A stretch of 64,000 bases of DNA from Singulisphaera sp. GP187 (GCF_900129635.1 NZ_FSRB01000001.1:2519501-2583500); one strand, 5' to 3'; shown: positions 8,893-18,429, counted from the first letter of the stretch. The notes: generated from the letters alone by a model not told the origin. Made by a program: numbers and translations.

Positions 8893-10446
8893 TCAGAGCC
8901 TCGCCGCCGCATTGGCCCGTTCCGTCGCAACCACTTCAACGATTGCATCGACGAGCCCCGCCCAGGTAAACACGTTCGCCTCGGCGGCGACGTTCCACCC
9001 CAGTCGCCGGGCGGCTTCCGAAGTCACAGGGCTAAGGCTGGCGAGGCGAATCTCGCGGCCGACCCGTTCTCGAGCGGACTCGGACAGCAGCGAATACAGC
9101 CGCTCGGTAATCGCGGAGCTGGTCAACGTGATCCAGTCGATCGAACCTTGCTCGATCCGCGCTACCACCGCGGCGGGCAAGGCGTCGGCGTCCGTATTGC
9201 GATAGACGGCGACCTGCTCGACCTCGGCGATCTTCTCGAGTTCGTCCTTGAGCACGGTCCGGCCCCGATCGGCCCGTGCGAGCAAAACGCGGCCCCCCGC
9301 GACAGCAGGCGCGAGCGCCTCGGCCAGATCCTCGGACCGGAACGAACGAGGGACCAGGTCGGCTTTGAGATGATATCGGCCGAGCGCTCCGGCCGTTGCC
9401 GGGCCGATCGCGGCCAGTTTCAGGTGCCCGAGGGCGCGTACGTCGCGGCCGAGGACATCGAGACGCTCGAGAAAGCCGTCGACCCCGTTCACGGATGTGA
9501 ACACGAGCCAGCGAAACTCGGCCAGGCGTCCGATCGTCTGATCGAGTTCGTCGTACGATTCGAGCGGTCGGATCTCCACGGTCGGCGCAATCAAAACCTC
9601 GGCGCCGAACGACTCCAACACCGCCGCCGACGACTCGGTCTCACCCTCGGGACGGGTCACGACGATGCGCTGGCCGAAAAGCGGTTGGTTCTCGAACCAA
9701 CGCAAGTTGGGCCGCCGCGCAACCACCTCGCCGACGACCAAGAGCGCGGGGGGACCGAGCCCTGCCTCGGTAACCCGCTCGTGGAGGTTGGCAAGCGTCC
9801 CACTCACGGTACGTTGTCGCGGCAAGGTGCCGGCCTCGATGAGCGCGGCGGGGGTCGTCGGGGGCTTGCCGAGTCGGACCAGGGTCTTGCAGAGACTCTC
9901 GAGCCTGGTCACCCCCATGTAGATGACCAGGGTGCCCGGAAACAGGGCGAGCGCCGCCCAATCGAGCCGCCCGTGCCCCGACAAGGCGTCGGGATCGTTG
10001 TGGCCGGTGACGAACGCAACGGCCGAGGCGGCGTCGCGATGGGTGACCGGGACACCGGCATAGGCGGTGACTCCGACGGCCGCCGTCACGCCCGGTACGA
10101 CCTGGAACGCCACCCCCGATTCACGCAGAAACTCCGCTTCCTCGGCCCCGCGCCCGAAGACGTAGGGGTCGCCCCCCTTGAGCCGAACCACCGTGCGCCC
10201 GGCCTTCGCATGCTCGGCAAGGAGTTCGTTGATCGCTCCTTGCGACAGGGTGTTATGGCCGATCGACTTCCCCGCGCAGATCAGGCGGGCGGTCTTGGGA
10301 GCCAGGTCGAGCAGCCGAGAGCTGGCCAGGTGATCGTAGACGACCACGTCGGCCAGCTTCAGCAAGGCCTCGCCGCGCCGAGTCAATAGACCGGGGTCAC
10401 CAGGCCCGGCACCCACCAGGTAAACGATCCCACGGTTCACGGCCAT
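8893..10446 (-). CDS. cobA-hemD: Uroporphyrinogen-III C-methyltransferase / uroporphyrinogen-III synthase fusion
   Basis: A 517-residue bifunctional tetrapyrrole enzyme. Residues about 1-245 are the SAM-dependent methyltransferase making precorrin-2 (siroheme/cobalamin branch), with VYLVGAGPGDPGLLT, VVRLKGGDPYVFGRG and VVPGVTAAVG. Residues about 255-510 are HemD, which cyclises hydroxymethylbilane to uroporphyrinogen III, with IVVTRPEGETES, WLVFTSVNGVDGF and ITLTSSAITERL. The ATG at 10446 matches where the methyltransferase domain starts; an in-frame GTG at 10539 overlaps the tatC stop as GTGA and would add 31 unconserved residues, so translational coupling to tatC is possible. The gene product supplies both steps from one polypeptide. 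Confidence 0.93.
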   Translation of the reverse strand: MAVNRGIVYLVGAGPGDPGLLTRRGEALLKLADVVVYDHLASSRLLDLAPKTARLICAGKSIGHNTLSQGAINELLAEHAKAGRTVVRLKGGDPYVFGRGAEEAEFLRESGVAFQVVPGVTAAVGVTAYAGVPVTHRDAASAVAFVTGHNDPDALSGHGRLDWAALALFPGTLVIYMGVTRLESLCKTLVRLGKPPTTPAALIEAGTLPRQRTVSGTLANLHERVTEAGLGPPALLVVGEVVARRPNLRWFENQPLFGQRIVVTRPEGETESSAAVLESFGAEVLIAPTVEIRPLESYDELDQTIGRLAEFRWLVFTSVNGVDGFLERLDVLGRDVRALGHLKLAAIGPATAGALGRYHLKADLVPRSFRSEDLAEALAPAVAGGRVLLARADRGRTVLKDELEKIAEVEQVAVYRNTDADALPAAVVARIEQGSIDWITLTSSAITERLYSLLSESARERVGREIRLASLSPVTSEAARRLGWNVAAEANVFTWAGLVDAIVEVVATERANAAARL

Positions 10447-10535
10447 CCCGCTCTCATTCCAGAAATCAGGGTCGAACCGAGCGAGCCAATCCGCCAGGCA
10501 GGCTCGGTTCGACGGACTCTTTCCACTTCGGCCAC

Positions 10536-11555
10536 TCACTCAGTCCGGCGGACGGCGGGCCCCAGTTTCTTGCGGTCGACCAGGACAATGCCCAGCTCGT
10601 AGAGCACGATCATCGGCACGGCGAGCATGAGCATGCTGAACGGGTCCTGGCTCGGAGTCAGGACCGCACCCGCGACGACCATCACCAGGATGGCGATCTT
10701 CCGCTTGGACCGGAAGTCGTCGACGGTGAAGATCCCGATCAAGGCGAGGAAGACCATGATCAACGGCGTCTGAAAGCAGACCCCGAACACGAGGGGCAAG
10801 ATCGTGGCGAAGCTCATCCAGTCGGCCAGGCGAAGCGTCGGCTCGATGCCGAGCCACACGTTGAATTCCAGGAGGAACCGCAAGGTGACCGGGAGGACAC
10901 CGAAGAAACAGAGGAAGACGCCGGACAGAAAGAGGCCGAGCGAGAACGGGAGAAACTTCGTCACGTAATGGCGTTCGTGACGATAGAGCCCCGCGGCGAT
11001 GAACGCCCAGAGTTGGTAGAAGACCCAAGGGCTGGCGATGACGAGCCCTGCGACCAGACAGACCATGAAGAAGATCGTCATCGTTTCCAAGGGCGCCAGC
11101 GAGATCAAGGCGTTGCTCGGCCTCATGCCTTCGTTGACGATCTTGATGATCCCCGACTCCATATAGCGGATCGGGAATGTCAAATTCTTATCCTTGACGG
11201 TCTCGGCCTCAGGGAGCTTGAGCCCGGGGGCGATCTTGCCGAGTTCCGTCAGGAAGACGTCGGCCGGAATGATGGCCTGGGCCGTTTCCGAGACCACGCC
11301 CCCCGCGTCGGCAACCTCGGCCCGCCGCACGGCTTGTTCGTTATAGAATTCCGTGAGCGCAGCCTGGGCGGGCTCCACCATCTTGTTCATGATCCGCTGT
11401 CCCAGGTTGATGCCGGGGATCAGGGTCAGGACCACGCCGATGACGAGTCCATAGAGGGCGAGGATGAGCCGGAGGCGTAATTCTTCGATGTGATCACCAA
11501 AGCTCATGGTGACCATCGTCTGTTCTTCCGCGAAGAGATCGTTTTCGGTCGGCAT
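10536..11555 (-). CDS. tatC: Sec-independent (twin-arginine) translocase subunit TatC, with enlarged first loop
   Basis: Membrane core of the Tat system, which recognises twin-arginine signal peptides and exports folded proteins. SFGDHIEELRLRLILAL at residues 18-34 is the conserved cytoplasmic start, followed by the first membrane helix; later segments include ASPWVFYQLWAFIAAGLY and the LTPSQDPFSMLMLAVP region before the last helices. At 339 residues it is about 80 longer than Escherichia coli TatC. The extra sequence is a hydrophilic insertion of about residues 65-148 in the first periplasmic loop. It is upstream of and abuts the CobA-HemD gene. No tatA/B is visible here. Confidence 0.93.
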   Translation of the reverse strand: MPTENDLFAEEQTMVTMSFGDHIEELRLRLILALYGLVIGVVLTLIPGINLGQRIMNKMVEPAQAALTEFYNEQAVRRAEVADAGGVVSETAQAIIPADVFLTELGKIAPGLKLPEAETVKDKNLTFPIRYMESGIIKIVNEGMRPSNALISLAPLETMTIFFMVCLVAGLVIASPWVFYQLWAFIAAGLYRHERHYVTKFLPFSLGLFLSGVFLCFFGVLPVTLRFLLEFNVWLGIEPTLRLADWMSFATILPLVFGVCFQTPLIMVFLALIGIFTVDDFRSKRKIAILVMVVAGAVLTPSQDPFSMLMLAVPMIVLYELGIVLVDRKKLGPAVRRTE

Positions 11556-12006
11556 TGGATGTGGACCACCCTAACGAAGCCTAGGGCTAAGCCGGTCGGC
11601 GGGCATTGATGAGGGGAGGAGACGCGGGTCGCGACGGCCGATCCCGAGGCCGGGACCCTTTTTTGGGGCGGCACCGCCGTGGGCCTCTCGGGGACGGCCG
11701 ATTCGGGCGGGAGCGTTCCTTGAGTAATCACTCTACCACACGCCGATTGTCGGTTTCCAGCGAGAAACCGATTCTCCTCATTCCGTCTGATTCGGTAATT
11801 CCGCGACTCGGGTGGACATCGCCTCGCCGCTCCCGTTACAAAGAGGGCCCGGTCACTGATTTGGTGGGTTGGCATCCCGTGCGATGCCTCGACCCTGAGT
11901 CGGTGGCACTCAATGTTTCGGACGCCGGGATCGGTGGGGGGTGCCCACCCAAGCGAAGACCCTCGCCGCGCTGGCGAGACACGATGAGAATCATCAAGGA
12001 CCTTCG
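11556..12006. other. Gene-free intergenic stretch
   Basis: A 451-base divergent gap between tatC and the mannose-6-phosphate isomerase gene. The frames that cross it give Arg/Pro-rich translations with no recognisable motif. It should contain both promoters, but no clear -35/-10 or operator was found. Confidence 0.5.
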
Positions 12007-12990
12007 ATGCGGGATGTCCCCCTCTACCCCTTGCGGTTCGATCCGATCCTCAAACAACTGATCTGGGGCGGGCGGCGGCTCGAGACGATCCTCCGGAAGC
12101 CGCTCGGCGCGGGCACGCGGTACGCGGAGAGTTGGGAGATCGCCGACCACCGCGACGACGTCAGCCAGGTGGCCGAAGGGCCCCTCAAGGGAGTCTCACT
12201 CCGCGACCTGATCCAGACGCGCGGGAACGAGTTACTCGGCCAGCACCTTGGTCCTGCGTCGCAGTTCCCCTTGCTGGTCAAATACATCGATGCGCATCAG
12301 GTCCTCTCGGTGCAGGTGCATCCCGATGACGCGAAGGGGAAGCTCCTCGCCAACGACAATGGCAAGACCGAGGCCTGGGTCATCATCCATGCCGAGCCCG
12401 GCAGCCTGATTTATGCCGGACTGAACCCAGGGGTCACGCGCCCGGAGTTCGCCGAGGCGCTCAAGACCGGCCAGGTCGAACCGCTTCTCCACCGATTCGA
12501 GGCAAAGCCGGGGGATTGCATCATGATCCCCGCGGGCACCGTCCACGCCATCGGCGCGGGGGTGGTGCTTGCCGAGATCCAGCAGATGTCCGACGCCACG
12601 TTTCGCGTGTATGACTGGGGCCGGGTCGGAACCGACGGACGGCCGCGACCGCTTCACCTCGCCGAAGCCCTCGAATCGACCAATTATGCCGCGGGTCCGG
12701 TCGATCCCCTGAACCCGACGGCGATTCCCATCGCCGGCGGGACTCGAGAACCGCTCGCCCGATGCCCCTACTTCGCCCTTGAGCGGCTCCGCTTGAACGG
12801 GCCGACGACCGTCGGAAGCCATGACCGTTTCACGATTCTGCTCGGGTTGGCGGGCGACACCGAGATCCGGACCGGGGAAACCGCGGACCTCCTCGGATTC
12901 GGCCAAACCCGCCTCTTGCCTTCATCCCTTGGTGAATGCCAGCTTGTTCCACGGGGCGAGTCGGTCGTCCTGACCTGCGTCGTCCCTTGA
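12007..12990 (+). CDS. manA: Mannose-6-phosphate isomerase (type I)
   Basis: Zinc enzyme interconverting mannose-6-phosphate and fructose-6-phosphate, feeding GDP-mannose and glycan synthesis. Visible landmarks in the 327 residues are WGGRRLETIL near the N-terminus, SVQVHPDDAKGK (metal-binding QxHP), KTEAWVIIHAEPGS, and FEAKPGDCIMIPAGTVHAIG with its HAIG metal ligand. The cupin-like C-terminal part is short, as in the compact bacterial form. The ATG at 12007 is preceded by AAGGA at 11997-12001; an earlier start at 11941 precedes the conserved sequence. A membrane protein gene follows 23 bases later. Confidence 0.92.
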   Translation: MRDVPLYPLRFDPILKQLIWGGRRLETILRKPLGAGTRYAESWEIADHRDDVSQVAEGPLKGVSLRDLIQTRGNELLGQHLGPASQFPLLVKYIDAHQVLSVQVHPDDAKGKLLANDNGKTEAWVIIHAEPGSLIYAGLNPGVTRPEFAEALKTGQVEPLLHRFEAKPGDCIMIPAGTVHAIGAGVVLAEIQQMSDATFRVYDWGRVGTDGRPRPLHLAEALESTNYAAGPVDPLNPTAIPIAGGTREPLARCPYFALERLRLNGPTTVGSHDRFTILLGLAGDTEIRTGETADLLGFGQTRLLPSSLGECQLVPRGESVVLTCVVP

Positions 12991-13013
12991 GGTGGCCGTT
13001 GGAGAGCCGTTGC

Positions 13014-14189
13014 ATGACTGATGAATCGTCTTTGGGCGGAGAGATCCATTTCATTCGGCTCTTTCCGTGGCTCCGCCTCTTCAGGGGGATCGGCGTCTCT
13101 ATCGACCCGAAGAAGCTCTTTCTGGCCGCGATCGGCCTGATCGCCTTGAACGCCGGTTGGGGGGCGTTGGATCGAGCCTTTCCCTCGTCCGATCCTCGAA
13201 TCCCAGCCGGGTTGAGCTCGTTCGCCACGGACTCAGCCGGCGGGGGAGTCGCTCTCGACCTAGGCCTCTCGCTCTGGCAATTGACCGAACCGGTGCAATG
13301 CCTGATCGCCCCCTTCCTCGCCCTCTTCTCATTGCGGAGCGGCGGCGGGCTGTCGATGCTCCACGCCTTCCTCGCTGCGGTCTGGGCCGTCATCGTCTGG
13401 GGAATCATCGGCGGCGCGATCGCGCGGATCGCCACCGTCAAGGTGGCCGCCGGCGAGCGCATGGGGGTCAGGAAAGCTCTTGAGTTCGCCCTGGGCAAGT
13501 CGATCCCGCTGGTCCTGGGACCGCTCAGTCCCCTCATCGGGGTCGCCATCCTGGCCGTCCCTTGCGCGTGCTTCGGTCTCCTCTATCGCCTGCCAGCGTC
13601 GATCGGGCCCGTCATTGCGGGCGTCCTCCTCGTGCTCCCCCTACTGGCCGGCCTGGTCATGGCCCTGATCCTGGTGGGCCTCGCGACCGGTTGGCCCTTG
13701 ATGCATGCGTCGGTCGCCGCAGAAGCCGAGGATGGGTTCGACGCCTTGAGCCGATCCTATGCTTACGTCTTTCAGCGTCCACTCCGATATGCGAGCTACC
13801 TGGTCCTGGCCTGGATCATTGGTCTCGCCGGACTTGCCTTCGTCTCGATCTTCGCACAACTCGTGGTCCAGATGGCGCACTGGAGCCTGAGCATCAGTGC
13901 CCCGCACGATCCACTCGAAGCGCTCTTCCAGGCCGGTCGCGTGCCCCTCGATTCGGCCCCCGCGAAGCTCCATACGTTCTGGCTGGCGGTCGTCGGCCTC
14001 CTGGCTCACGGCTGGATCTACAGCTATTTTTGGTCGGCCGCTTCGATCATTTATCTGCTCATCCGACAAGACGTCGATGGGACCGACTGGCGGCAGATCG
14101 CGCTCCCCCCTGCTCCTCCCAATCCGCTCATGCCCGCGGTCGAACCGATCGGCCCCCCGGCCGATCCGACCAACGCCGGGATGGAGTGA
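13014..14189 (+). CDS. Polytopic membrane protein, function unknown
   Basis: A 391-residue protein with about six to seven hydrophobic segments (for example LFLAAIGLIALNAGW near residue 35, AAVWAVIVWGIIGGAIA near 125, and VIAGVLLVLPLLAGLVMALI near 205) and a Pro-rich cytoplasmic-looking tail. The middle contains EAEDGFDALSRSYAYVFQRPL, a soluble loop seen in lineage-typical membrane proteins whose role is unknown to me. ATG at 13014 with GGAGAG upstream. It follows manA by 23 bases, so they are probably one transcript, ending at the hairpin at 14215-14262. Confidence 0.8.
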   Translation: MTDESSLGGEIHFIRLFPWLRLFRGIGVSIDPKKLFLAAIGLIALNAGWGALDRAFPSSDPRIPAGLSSFATDSAGGGVALDLGLSLWQLTEPVQCLIAPFLALFSLRSGGGLSMLHAFLAAVWAVIVWGIIGGAIARIATVKVAAGERMGVRKALEFALGKSIPLVLGPLSPLIGVAILAVPCACFGLLYRLPASIGPVIAGVLLVLPLLAGLVMALILVGLATGWPLMHASVAAEAEDGFDALSRSYAYVFQRPLRYASYLVLAWIIGLAGLAFVSIFAQLVVQMAHWSLSISAPHDPLEALFQAGRVPLDSAPAKLHTFWLAVVGLLAHGWIYSYFWSAASIIYLLIRQDVDGTDWRQIALPPAPPNPLMPAVEPIGPPADPTNAGME

Positions 14190-14214
14190 TCCGCGCCACT
14201 CGACGTTCGTAACC

Positions 14215-14262
14215 CAGTCAGGCGGCTTGCCAGAGCCATATGTCTCTGCGGTCGCCTGACTG
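14215..14262. terminator. Hairpin between convergent genes (terminator candidate)
   Basis: CAGTCAGGCG (14215-14224) pairs perfectly with CGCCTGACTG (14253-14262) around a 28-base loop that can form a second short stem. It lies between the convergent membrane-protein gene and msrB. No U-tract is clear on either strand. Confidence 0.5.
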
Positions 14263-14302
14263 CTTGGTCCACGGCCCCGGTTGGGCTCGTCACCCCTCGG
14301 GG

Positions 14303-14890
14303 TTACTTGATCACCGCGGGGAGGTCGCTCCCTTTCGGATAGAACTTCATCGACAGGGAGTTCACGCAGTGGCGCGTGTCCTTGGCAGTGAGCTGTTCTC
14401 CCACGAAGACATGGCCGAGATGCCCGTCGCAGTTTTTGCAGAGGATCTCGGTGCGGGAACCGTCACTGTCCATCATTCGTTTGACCGCGCCCGCGATTTC
14501 GTCGTCGAAGCTGGGCCATCCGCAGTCGCTGACGAATTTACTGTCGGAACGATACAGCGGCGCGTTGCAACGCCGGCAAACGTAGGTGCCGGGGTCTGTC
14601 GTATTGGTATATTCCCCGACGAAAGGGGCTTCCGTCCCTTTCTTGAGGATCACCCGTGCCTCCTCGGCCGAGAGCGGGTTGAACTTGGGACCCGTCACTT
14701 CCGGCTTCTCGGATTCGGCTGACGGCATATCGGTTCCTCCCGCGGGGGGACTTGCCTGGGACCGGCTCGTGGTCCGATCGTTAGGTTCCGTCGCTAATTC
14801 GTCTGACCGATTGCAACCGGCAACCGCGATGCCGAGCCCTATCAAGGCGAGCGCCACTCGCCATCGGTCCACCCTCGAATTTCTCGACAT
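14303..14890 (-). CDS. msrB: Peptide-methionine (R)-S-oxide reductase, lipoprotein
   Basis: Reduces the R epimer of methionine sulfoxide in damaged proteins. The 195-residue precursor has a signal peptide ending in the lipobox GIAVAGC (Cys near residue 26), then a linker, then the MsrB fold from about residue 70: a zinc CxxC in YVCRRCNAPLY, DCGWPSFDD, a second CxxC in CKNCDGHLGHVF, and the catalytic cysteine in RHCVNSLSM near the end. The lipobox predicts an envelope-anchored enzyme that repairs exported proteins, an inference from the signal alone. It is convergent with the upstream plus-strand gene. Confidence 0.93.
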   Translation of the reverse strand: MSRNSRVDRWRVALALIGLGIAVAGCNRSDELATEPNDRTTSRSQASPPAGGTDMPSAESEKPEVTGPKFNPLSAEEARVILKKGTEAPFVGEYTNTTDPGTYVCRRCNAPLYRSDSKFVSDCGWPSFDDEIAGAVKRMMDSDGSRTEILCKNCDGHLGHVFVGEQLTAKDTRHCVNSLSMKFYPKGSDLPAVIK

Positions 14891-15400
14891 CTGAACACTC
14901 TCCCGATGACGCCACCATCGCGCCCCGGCCCGCGTCGAACTCCATCGTTGGCCAGTCGCAGGTCCGGACCGACAGAAGAACCTGAAGGCTGATCTCGGTT
15001 TAGGATCAACCTCAACGGTCTCACAGCCTCATTCTACTCGGATCGCGGCTCTGAATCGAGGGATCGACCCGTTGCGGCGCCCGGTCCGAGCTCACTCAAA
15101 GTCGAGACTGTCGCCACGTTACCGGGAGCTCCTCGTCCGTCGGAAGACAGGCAGCGATCCGCTCCCCGTCTTTGGGCCTTCGCATGATCTCGCTCGTTTG
15201 ACACTGCGGCAACGGCACAAGCGTTGATGGATCCGGGCGGAAAACCTGGTCACGGGACGACAGTGTCGAAAAAAACCGCGACCAAGTGCGGAGTGACACT
15301 GAAGCAACGGCCCTGATTATTCCGATTAATAGGACTTTGGCGAATATCAACGAAGTTGTTCACCCTGCGTCGAGCAAGTGTGGGCCCCTCTCTCTCGGTC
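14891..15400. other. Intergenic stretch carrying a dispersed repeat block and a dyad
   Basis: A 510-base gap between divergent msrB and the porin gene. The part from about 15103 to 15260 is a copy of a longer repeat found again at 53519-53742. After it, CAGTGTC (15261-15267) and GACACTG (15295-15301) form a dyad about 100 bases before the porin start. No gene is supported. Confidence 0.6.
15103..15260. repeat. Dispersed intergenic repeat block, copy 1
   Basis: Shares with 53519-53742 the ordered strings GAGACTGTCGCCAC, TTACCGGG, GTCTTTGGGCCTTCGCATG, CTCGTTTGAC, GGCAACGGCAC and GGGCGGAAAACC, with a shorter middle. It lies in an intergenic region, as the other copy does, and has no open frame of its own. 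Confidence 0.8.
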
Positions 15401-17095
15401 ATGTGGCAGGAGCCGCCGTTGGGCGATCAGAGAAATCGCAACCAAGCTTGGATCCTCGCCGCGGCAATTCTCGCCCTCGGCGCTCCGATTGCGCCGGCAC
15501 AGGAATCAGAGCCCCCGGCCACGATCCCACCGGCTCCGACCCAGCTTGAGGACCGCCTCCATCAGATGGAGGCGCAGAACCGTAAGCTCGCCGAGCAGCT
15601 CGAGAAGACAGAACGCCGTCATGACGAACAAATGCAGCGGCTCCTCCAGGAGATGACCCAACTCCGCAAGCAGGTGGGAGCGGGAGCGGGGTCGTCCAAC
15701 GCCACCTCAAGTGGCGGCAGTTCGAGCGGCGGTGGCGCGGGCGACCGCGGGAGTGGCGCGGTCACGGCGCGGCCCGGCGATGGACCGAACCTCGGGGGCG
15801 CCCCGGGGACGCCCGGTGGTCGGCTCTCGCCCGTGCCCGGCTACGGGGTCTCGGGCGCAACAGCCGAGAAGAAGGTTCCGCTCAAGGCCAACTTTGGCCC
15901 CGGCTTCGAGCTGATGACCGAGGATAAGGAATTTCAGCTCCAGTTCCACCAAGAAACCCAGTTCGACGCCCGCTCGTTCGTCCCTCACGGCGACGATTAT
16001 GCTCGCTCCGGCTTTGTTTTCCCCCGCGTACGCGCCTTCTTCAACGGCCGCCTGACCCAGCCGATCGAGTATTCCCTCTCGCTCAACCGCGGATTCAGCG
16101 GTCTCGACATCCTCGACGCTTACCTCAACTTCCGGTACGACGATCGAGCGCAAATCAAAGTCGGCCGGTTCATGACCCCGTTCAACTACGAGCAGTTTGC
16201 CATCCAGAATATGTGGCTGTTCGCCCCGGAGCGCTCGCTGTTCACATCCAACCTCGGCCTGAACCGCCAACTGGGGGTGCAACTTTGGGGCAACCTCTTC
16301 GACAATCGGGTGGATTATGCCGTCGGCGCCTTCGACGGGCCGCGGAACTCGTTTGAGGACTACAACGAATCCAAGGACGTCATCTCCTACTTGAACATCC
16401 GCCCGTTCGGAGACCAGGAGAAAGGCTCGCTCTTACGCGACCTCAACCTGGGCGGATCGTTTAGCTACGGGGAGCAGGACAACCCGATCGTGCCCCGTGC
16501 CTTCCGGACCGCGTCGAACGCTTCCAACGCCAGCACGGCCGACCTCTTCAGCCCACCGTTCCTCGTCTTGGGGGACAGTGTGCGCGAGCGCGGCCAGCGC
16601 ACGTTCTGGTCGGCGCACGCGGCGTACTTCTACAAGCAATTCTCGTTCTTCACCGACTACAACGGCGGCATCCTTCGCTACGCTCTCAACAAGAAGGCGC
16701 CGGAGTCGGTCGACGTCCCCGTGAGCGGATACTCGGTTGCGATGGGATACTTCCTCACCGGCGAAACCCAGGAACGCCGGACGATCCTCGAGCCCAATCG
16801 ACCGTTCAGTCTCCGCCGCGGTAAGCTCGGCCCGGGGGCCTGGGAGCTCATCTTCCGCTACAGTGACCTGGAGTTCGACCGCAGCGTGTTCAGCGGCGGA
16901 TTGGCCGACCCCAAACTCTGGAGTCAGCGGGCCTGGAACACCAACTTCGGCGTTAACTGGTATTTGAACCGCTACGTGAAGGTATATTTCGACTGGCAAC
17001 ATACCGAGTTCGGCAACCCGGTGATCTACCGCCAACCCAACATCAAGCAGCTCACCAATGAGCTCTTCTGGATCCGCATGCAGCTCTACTTCTAA
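15401..17095 (+). CDS. OprO/OprP-type porin with N-terminal coiled coil
   Basis: An outer-membrane barrel of the phosphate/pyrophosphate-selective porin family. The 564-residue precursor begins with a signal peptide (AWILAAAILALGAPIAPAQ), then a short coiled coil (residues about 42-85, QLEDRLHQMEAQNRKLAEQL), a Gly/Ser linker (about 90-130) and the barrel from about residue 145, with RVRAFFNGRLTQPIEYSLSL and KVGRFMTPFNYEQF typical of the family. It ends on the aromatic IRMQLYF, as barrel proteins do. ATG 15401 is chosen so that the signal peptide is N-terminal; an upstream TTG at 15356 would add 15 residues before it. Substrate specificity is not certain. Confidence 0.88.
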   Translation: MWQEPPLGDQRNRNQAWILAAAILALGAPIAPAQESEPPATIPPAPTQLEDRLHQMEAQNRKLAEQLEKTERRHDEQMQRLLQEMTQLRKQVGAGAGSSNATSSGGSSSGGGAGDRGSGAVTARPGDGPNLGGAPGTPGGRLSPVPGYGVSGATAEKKVPLKANFGPGFELMTEDKEFQLQFHQETQFDARSFVPHGDDYARSGFVFPRVRAFFNGRLTQPIEYSLSLNRGFSGLDILDAYLNFRYDDRAQIKVGRFMTPFNYEQFAIQNMWLFAPERSLFTSNLGLNRQLGVQLWGNLFDNRVDYAVGAFDGPRNSFEDYNESKDVISYLNIRPFGDQEKGSLLRDLNLGGSFSYGEQDNPIVPRAFRTASNASNASTADLFSPPFLVLGDSVRERGQRTFWSAHAAYFYKQFSFFTDYNGGILRYALNKKAPESVDVPVSGYSVAMGYFLTGETQERRTILEPNRPFSLRRGKLGPGAWELIFRYSDLEFDRSVFSGGLADPKLWSQRAWNTNFGVNWYLNRYVKVYFDWQHTEFGNPVIYRQPNIKQLTNELFWIRMQLYF

Positions 17096-17148
17096 ATCTC
17101 AGAATATGCGTTGTCGGAAACAACAATAAAACGAGTCACCCTGTTTGT

Positions 17149-18429
17149 TCAGAAATGGCTCCAGGCTCCGCTCACGAACTTTCCCTCAAACATGGTTGCC
17201 GAGACGGGCAAATCGGATTCAAGCATAAGCTGGTGAGGATCGGAATCCTCACGGTCGGGCAGGTCGATCACGGCGATGTCGGCGGATTTGCCGGGCTTGA
17301 GGCTGCCTGTCGTCGTCTCGGCACGGAGCGCCCAGGCTCCGAAGAGGGTCCCCATGGTCAGCAGGAGCGGTCCGTTGAGCGAATCGTCGCGGCGATGCAG
17401 AAAACGCATCTCGTCGAGCACGCTCAGACTCGGGCTTGAGGCCAGGCTGTCCGTCCCCAGGCAGACCACCACTCCGCGTTCGAGCATCGCCCGATAGGGA
17501 TGCGGGGAATGGCCGAAGCGGGCATGGGTTCGCGGACAAAAGGCGATCGCCACCCGATGGTTGTTCGGCGCCGCCTCGGGTCGGAATTGCCAGAACTCGG
17601 TCGGTTCGAGATAGGTCCCGTGCGCGATCAGCCAGTCGGCGTTGCGGAGTTCACCCCGGCGCACGTAGTCGGCGGGCCGCGGGCTGATTGGCTCCCACTC
17701 GTCGTCCCACGCCCCTAACGTCTCGAGGAACGTCCGGAGCGCCCCGCTGCCGCGCTCCAGCAGCTCGAGCTCCTCAGGCATCTCGGCGAGGTGCGTCGAG
17801 AGCGGAAGTCGGCTCGCCGCCGCCTTGTGATAGAGCCAGCCCGCGGTCGAGTAGGGCGCGTGCGGACTCAGACCCGGGCGGGCGTTCGCGATCACCTGCG
17901 CTTCGGGACGAATCGAGCCGATCCAATCCCAGGCCTCGGCGCTGGTCTGAAGCCCACGGCCCCGCTTCAGCCCAATCAATTCGGCGAACACGACGGCCCG
18001 CATCGGGGCCTCGGCCACTTGGTCCCAGCTCAGGCCGGCCGTCGTTGTATCGGCCAGCGACGTGGTTCCCGCTCGAATGCTTTCCTGCAAGTTACGGCCG
18101 ACCGCCTGTTCGAGTTCGCCCGGCAAACCGCTCTTCCTCTGCTCCACCACGCGATGCAACCAGTTTACTTCGTCCTCAACCTCAATCTCGACGGCCTGCT
18201 CCGCAACGCGGTGCTGGCCCTCCAGCGCGGAGAGTTCGAGGTGAGTGTGGGCGTTGACGAAGCCCGGAACGATCGCGACGTTCCCCAAGTCCAGGTCGGC
18301 GACTCGTTCCCGCGCGGATCCGACCCAGGCAATCCGGCCATCCTGGATCGTGAGACATCCGCTGGCGATCGGCGCCCCTTCGACCGGAAACACGTAACGA
18401 GCCGACAATGTCAACGAAGACGATTTCAT
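17149..18429 (-). CDS. Amidohydrolase, candidate aminodeoxyfutalosine deaminase
   Basis: A 426-residue metal-dependent deaminase of the amidohydrolase superfamily. The barrel motifs are all present: PGFVNAHTHLEL (metal HxH at 61/63), SPHAPYST (about 187), STHLAEMPEE (about 211), HGTYL (about 270) and the metal-binding Asp in LGTDSLASSPSLSVLDEM (about 326). The family includes cytosine, S-adenosylhomocysteine and aminodeoxyfutalosine deaminases. It is the last gene of a co-directional cluster with mqnA and mqnC, so a role in the futalosine menaquinone pathway (MqnX-type, 6-amino-6-deoxyfutalosine to futalosine) is the most economical reading. Sequence alone does not prove substrate. Confidence 0.8.
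   Translation of the reverse strand: MKSSSLTLSARYVFPVEGAPIASGCLTIQDGRIAWVGSARERVADLDLGNVAIVPGFVNAHTHLELSALEGQHRVAEQAVEIEVEDEVNWLHRVVEQRKSGLPGELEQAVGRNLQESIRAGTTSLADTTTAGLSWDQVAEAPMRAVVFAELIGLKRGRGLQTSAEAWDWIGSIRPEAQVIANARPGLSPHAPYSTAGWLYHKAAASRLPLSTHLAEMPEELELLERGSGALRTFLETLGAWDDEWEPISPRPADYVRRGELRNADWLIAHGTYLEPTEFWQFRPEAAPNNHRVAIAFCPRTHARFGHSPHPYRAMLERGVVVCLGTDSLASSPSLSVLDEMRFLHRRDDSLNGPLLLTMGTLFGAWALRAETTTGSLKPGKSADIAVIDLPDREDSDPHQLMLESDLPVSATMFEGKFVSGAWSHF

Noticed and set aside
9148..10389. A 413-residue plus-strand open frame across CobA-HemD
   Set aside because: Opposite-strand shadow of a well-conserved bifunctional enzyme.
17101..17148. Possible terminator GTTGT-loop-ACAAC between the porin and amidohydrolase genes
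   Set aside because: The stem is only five base pairs with weak U-tract; not enough to report.
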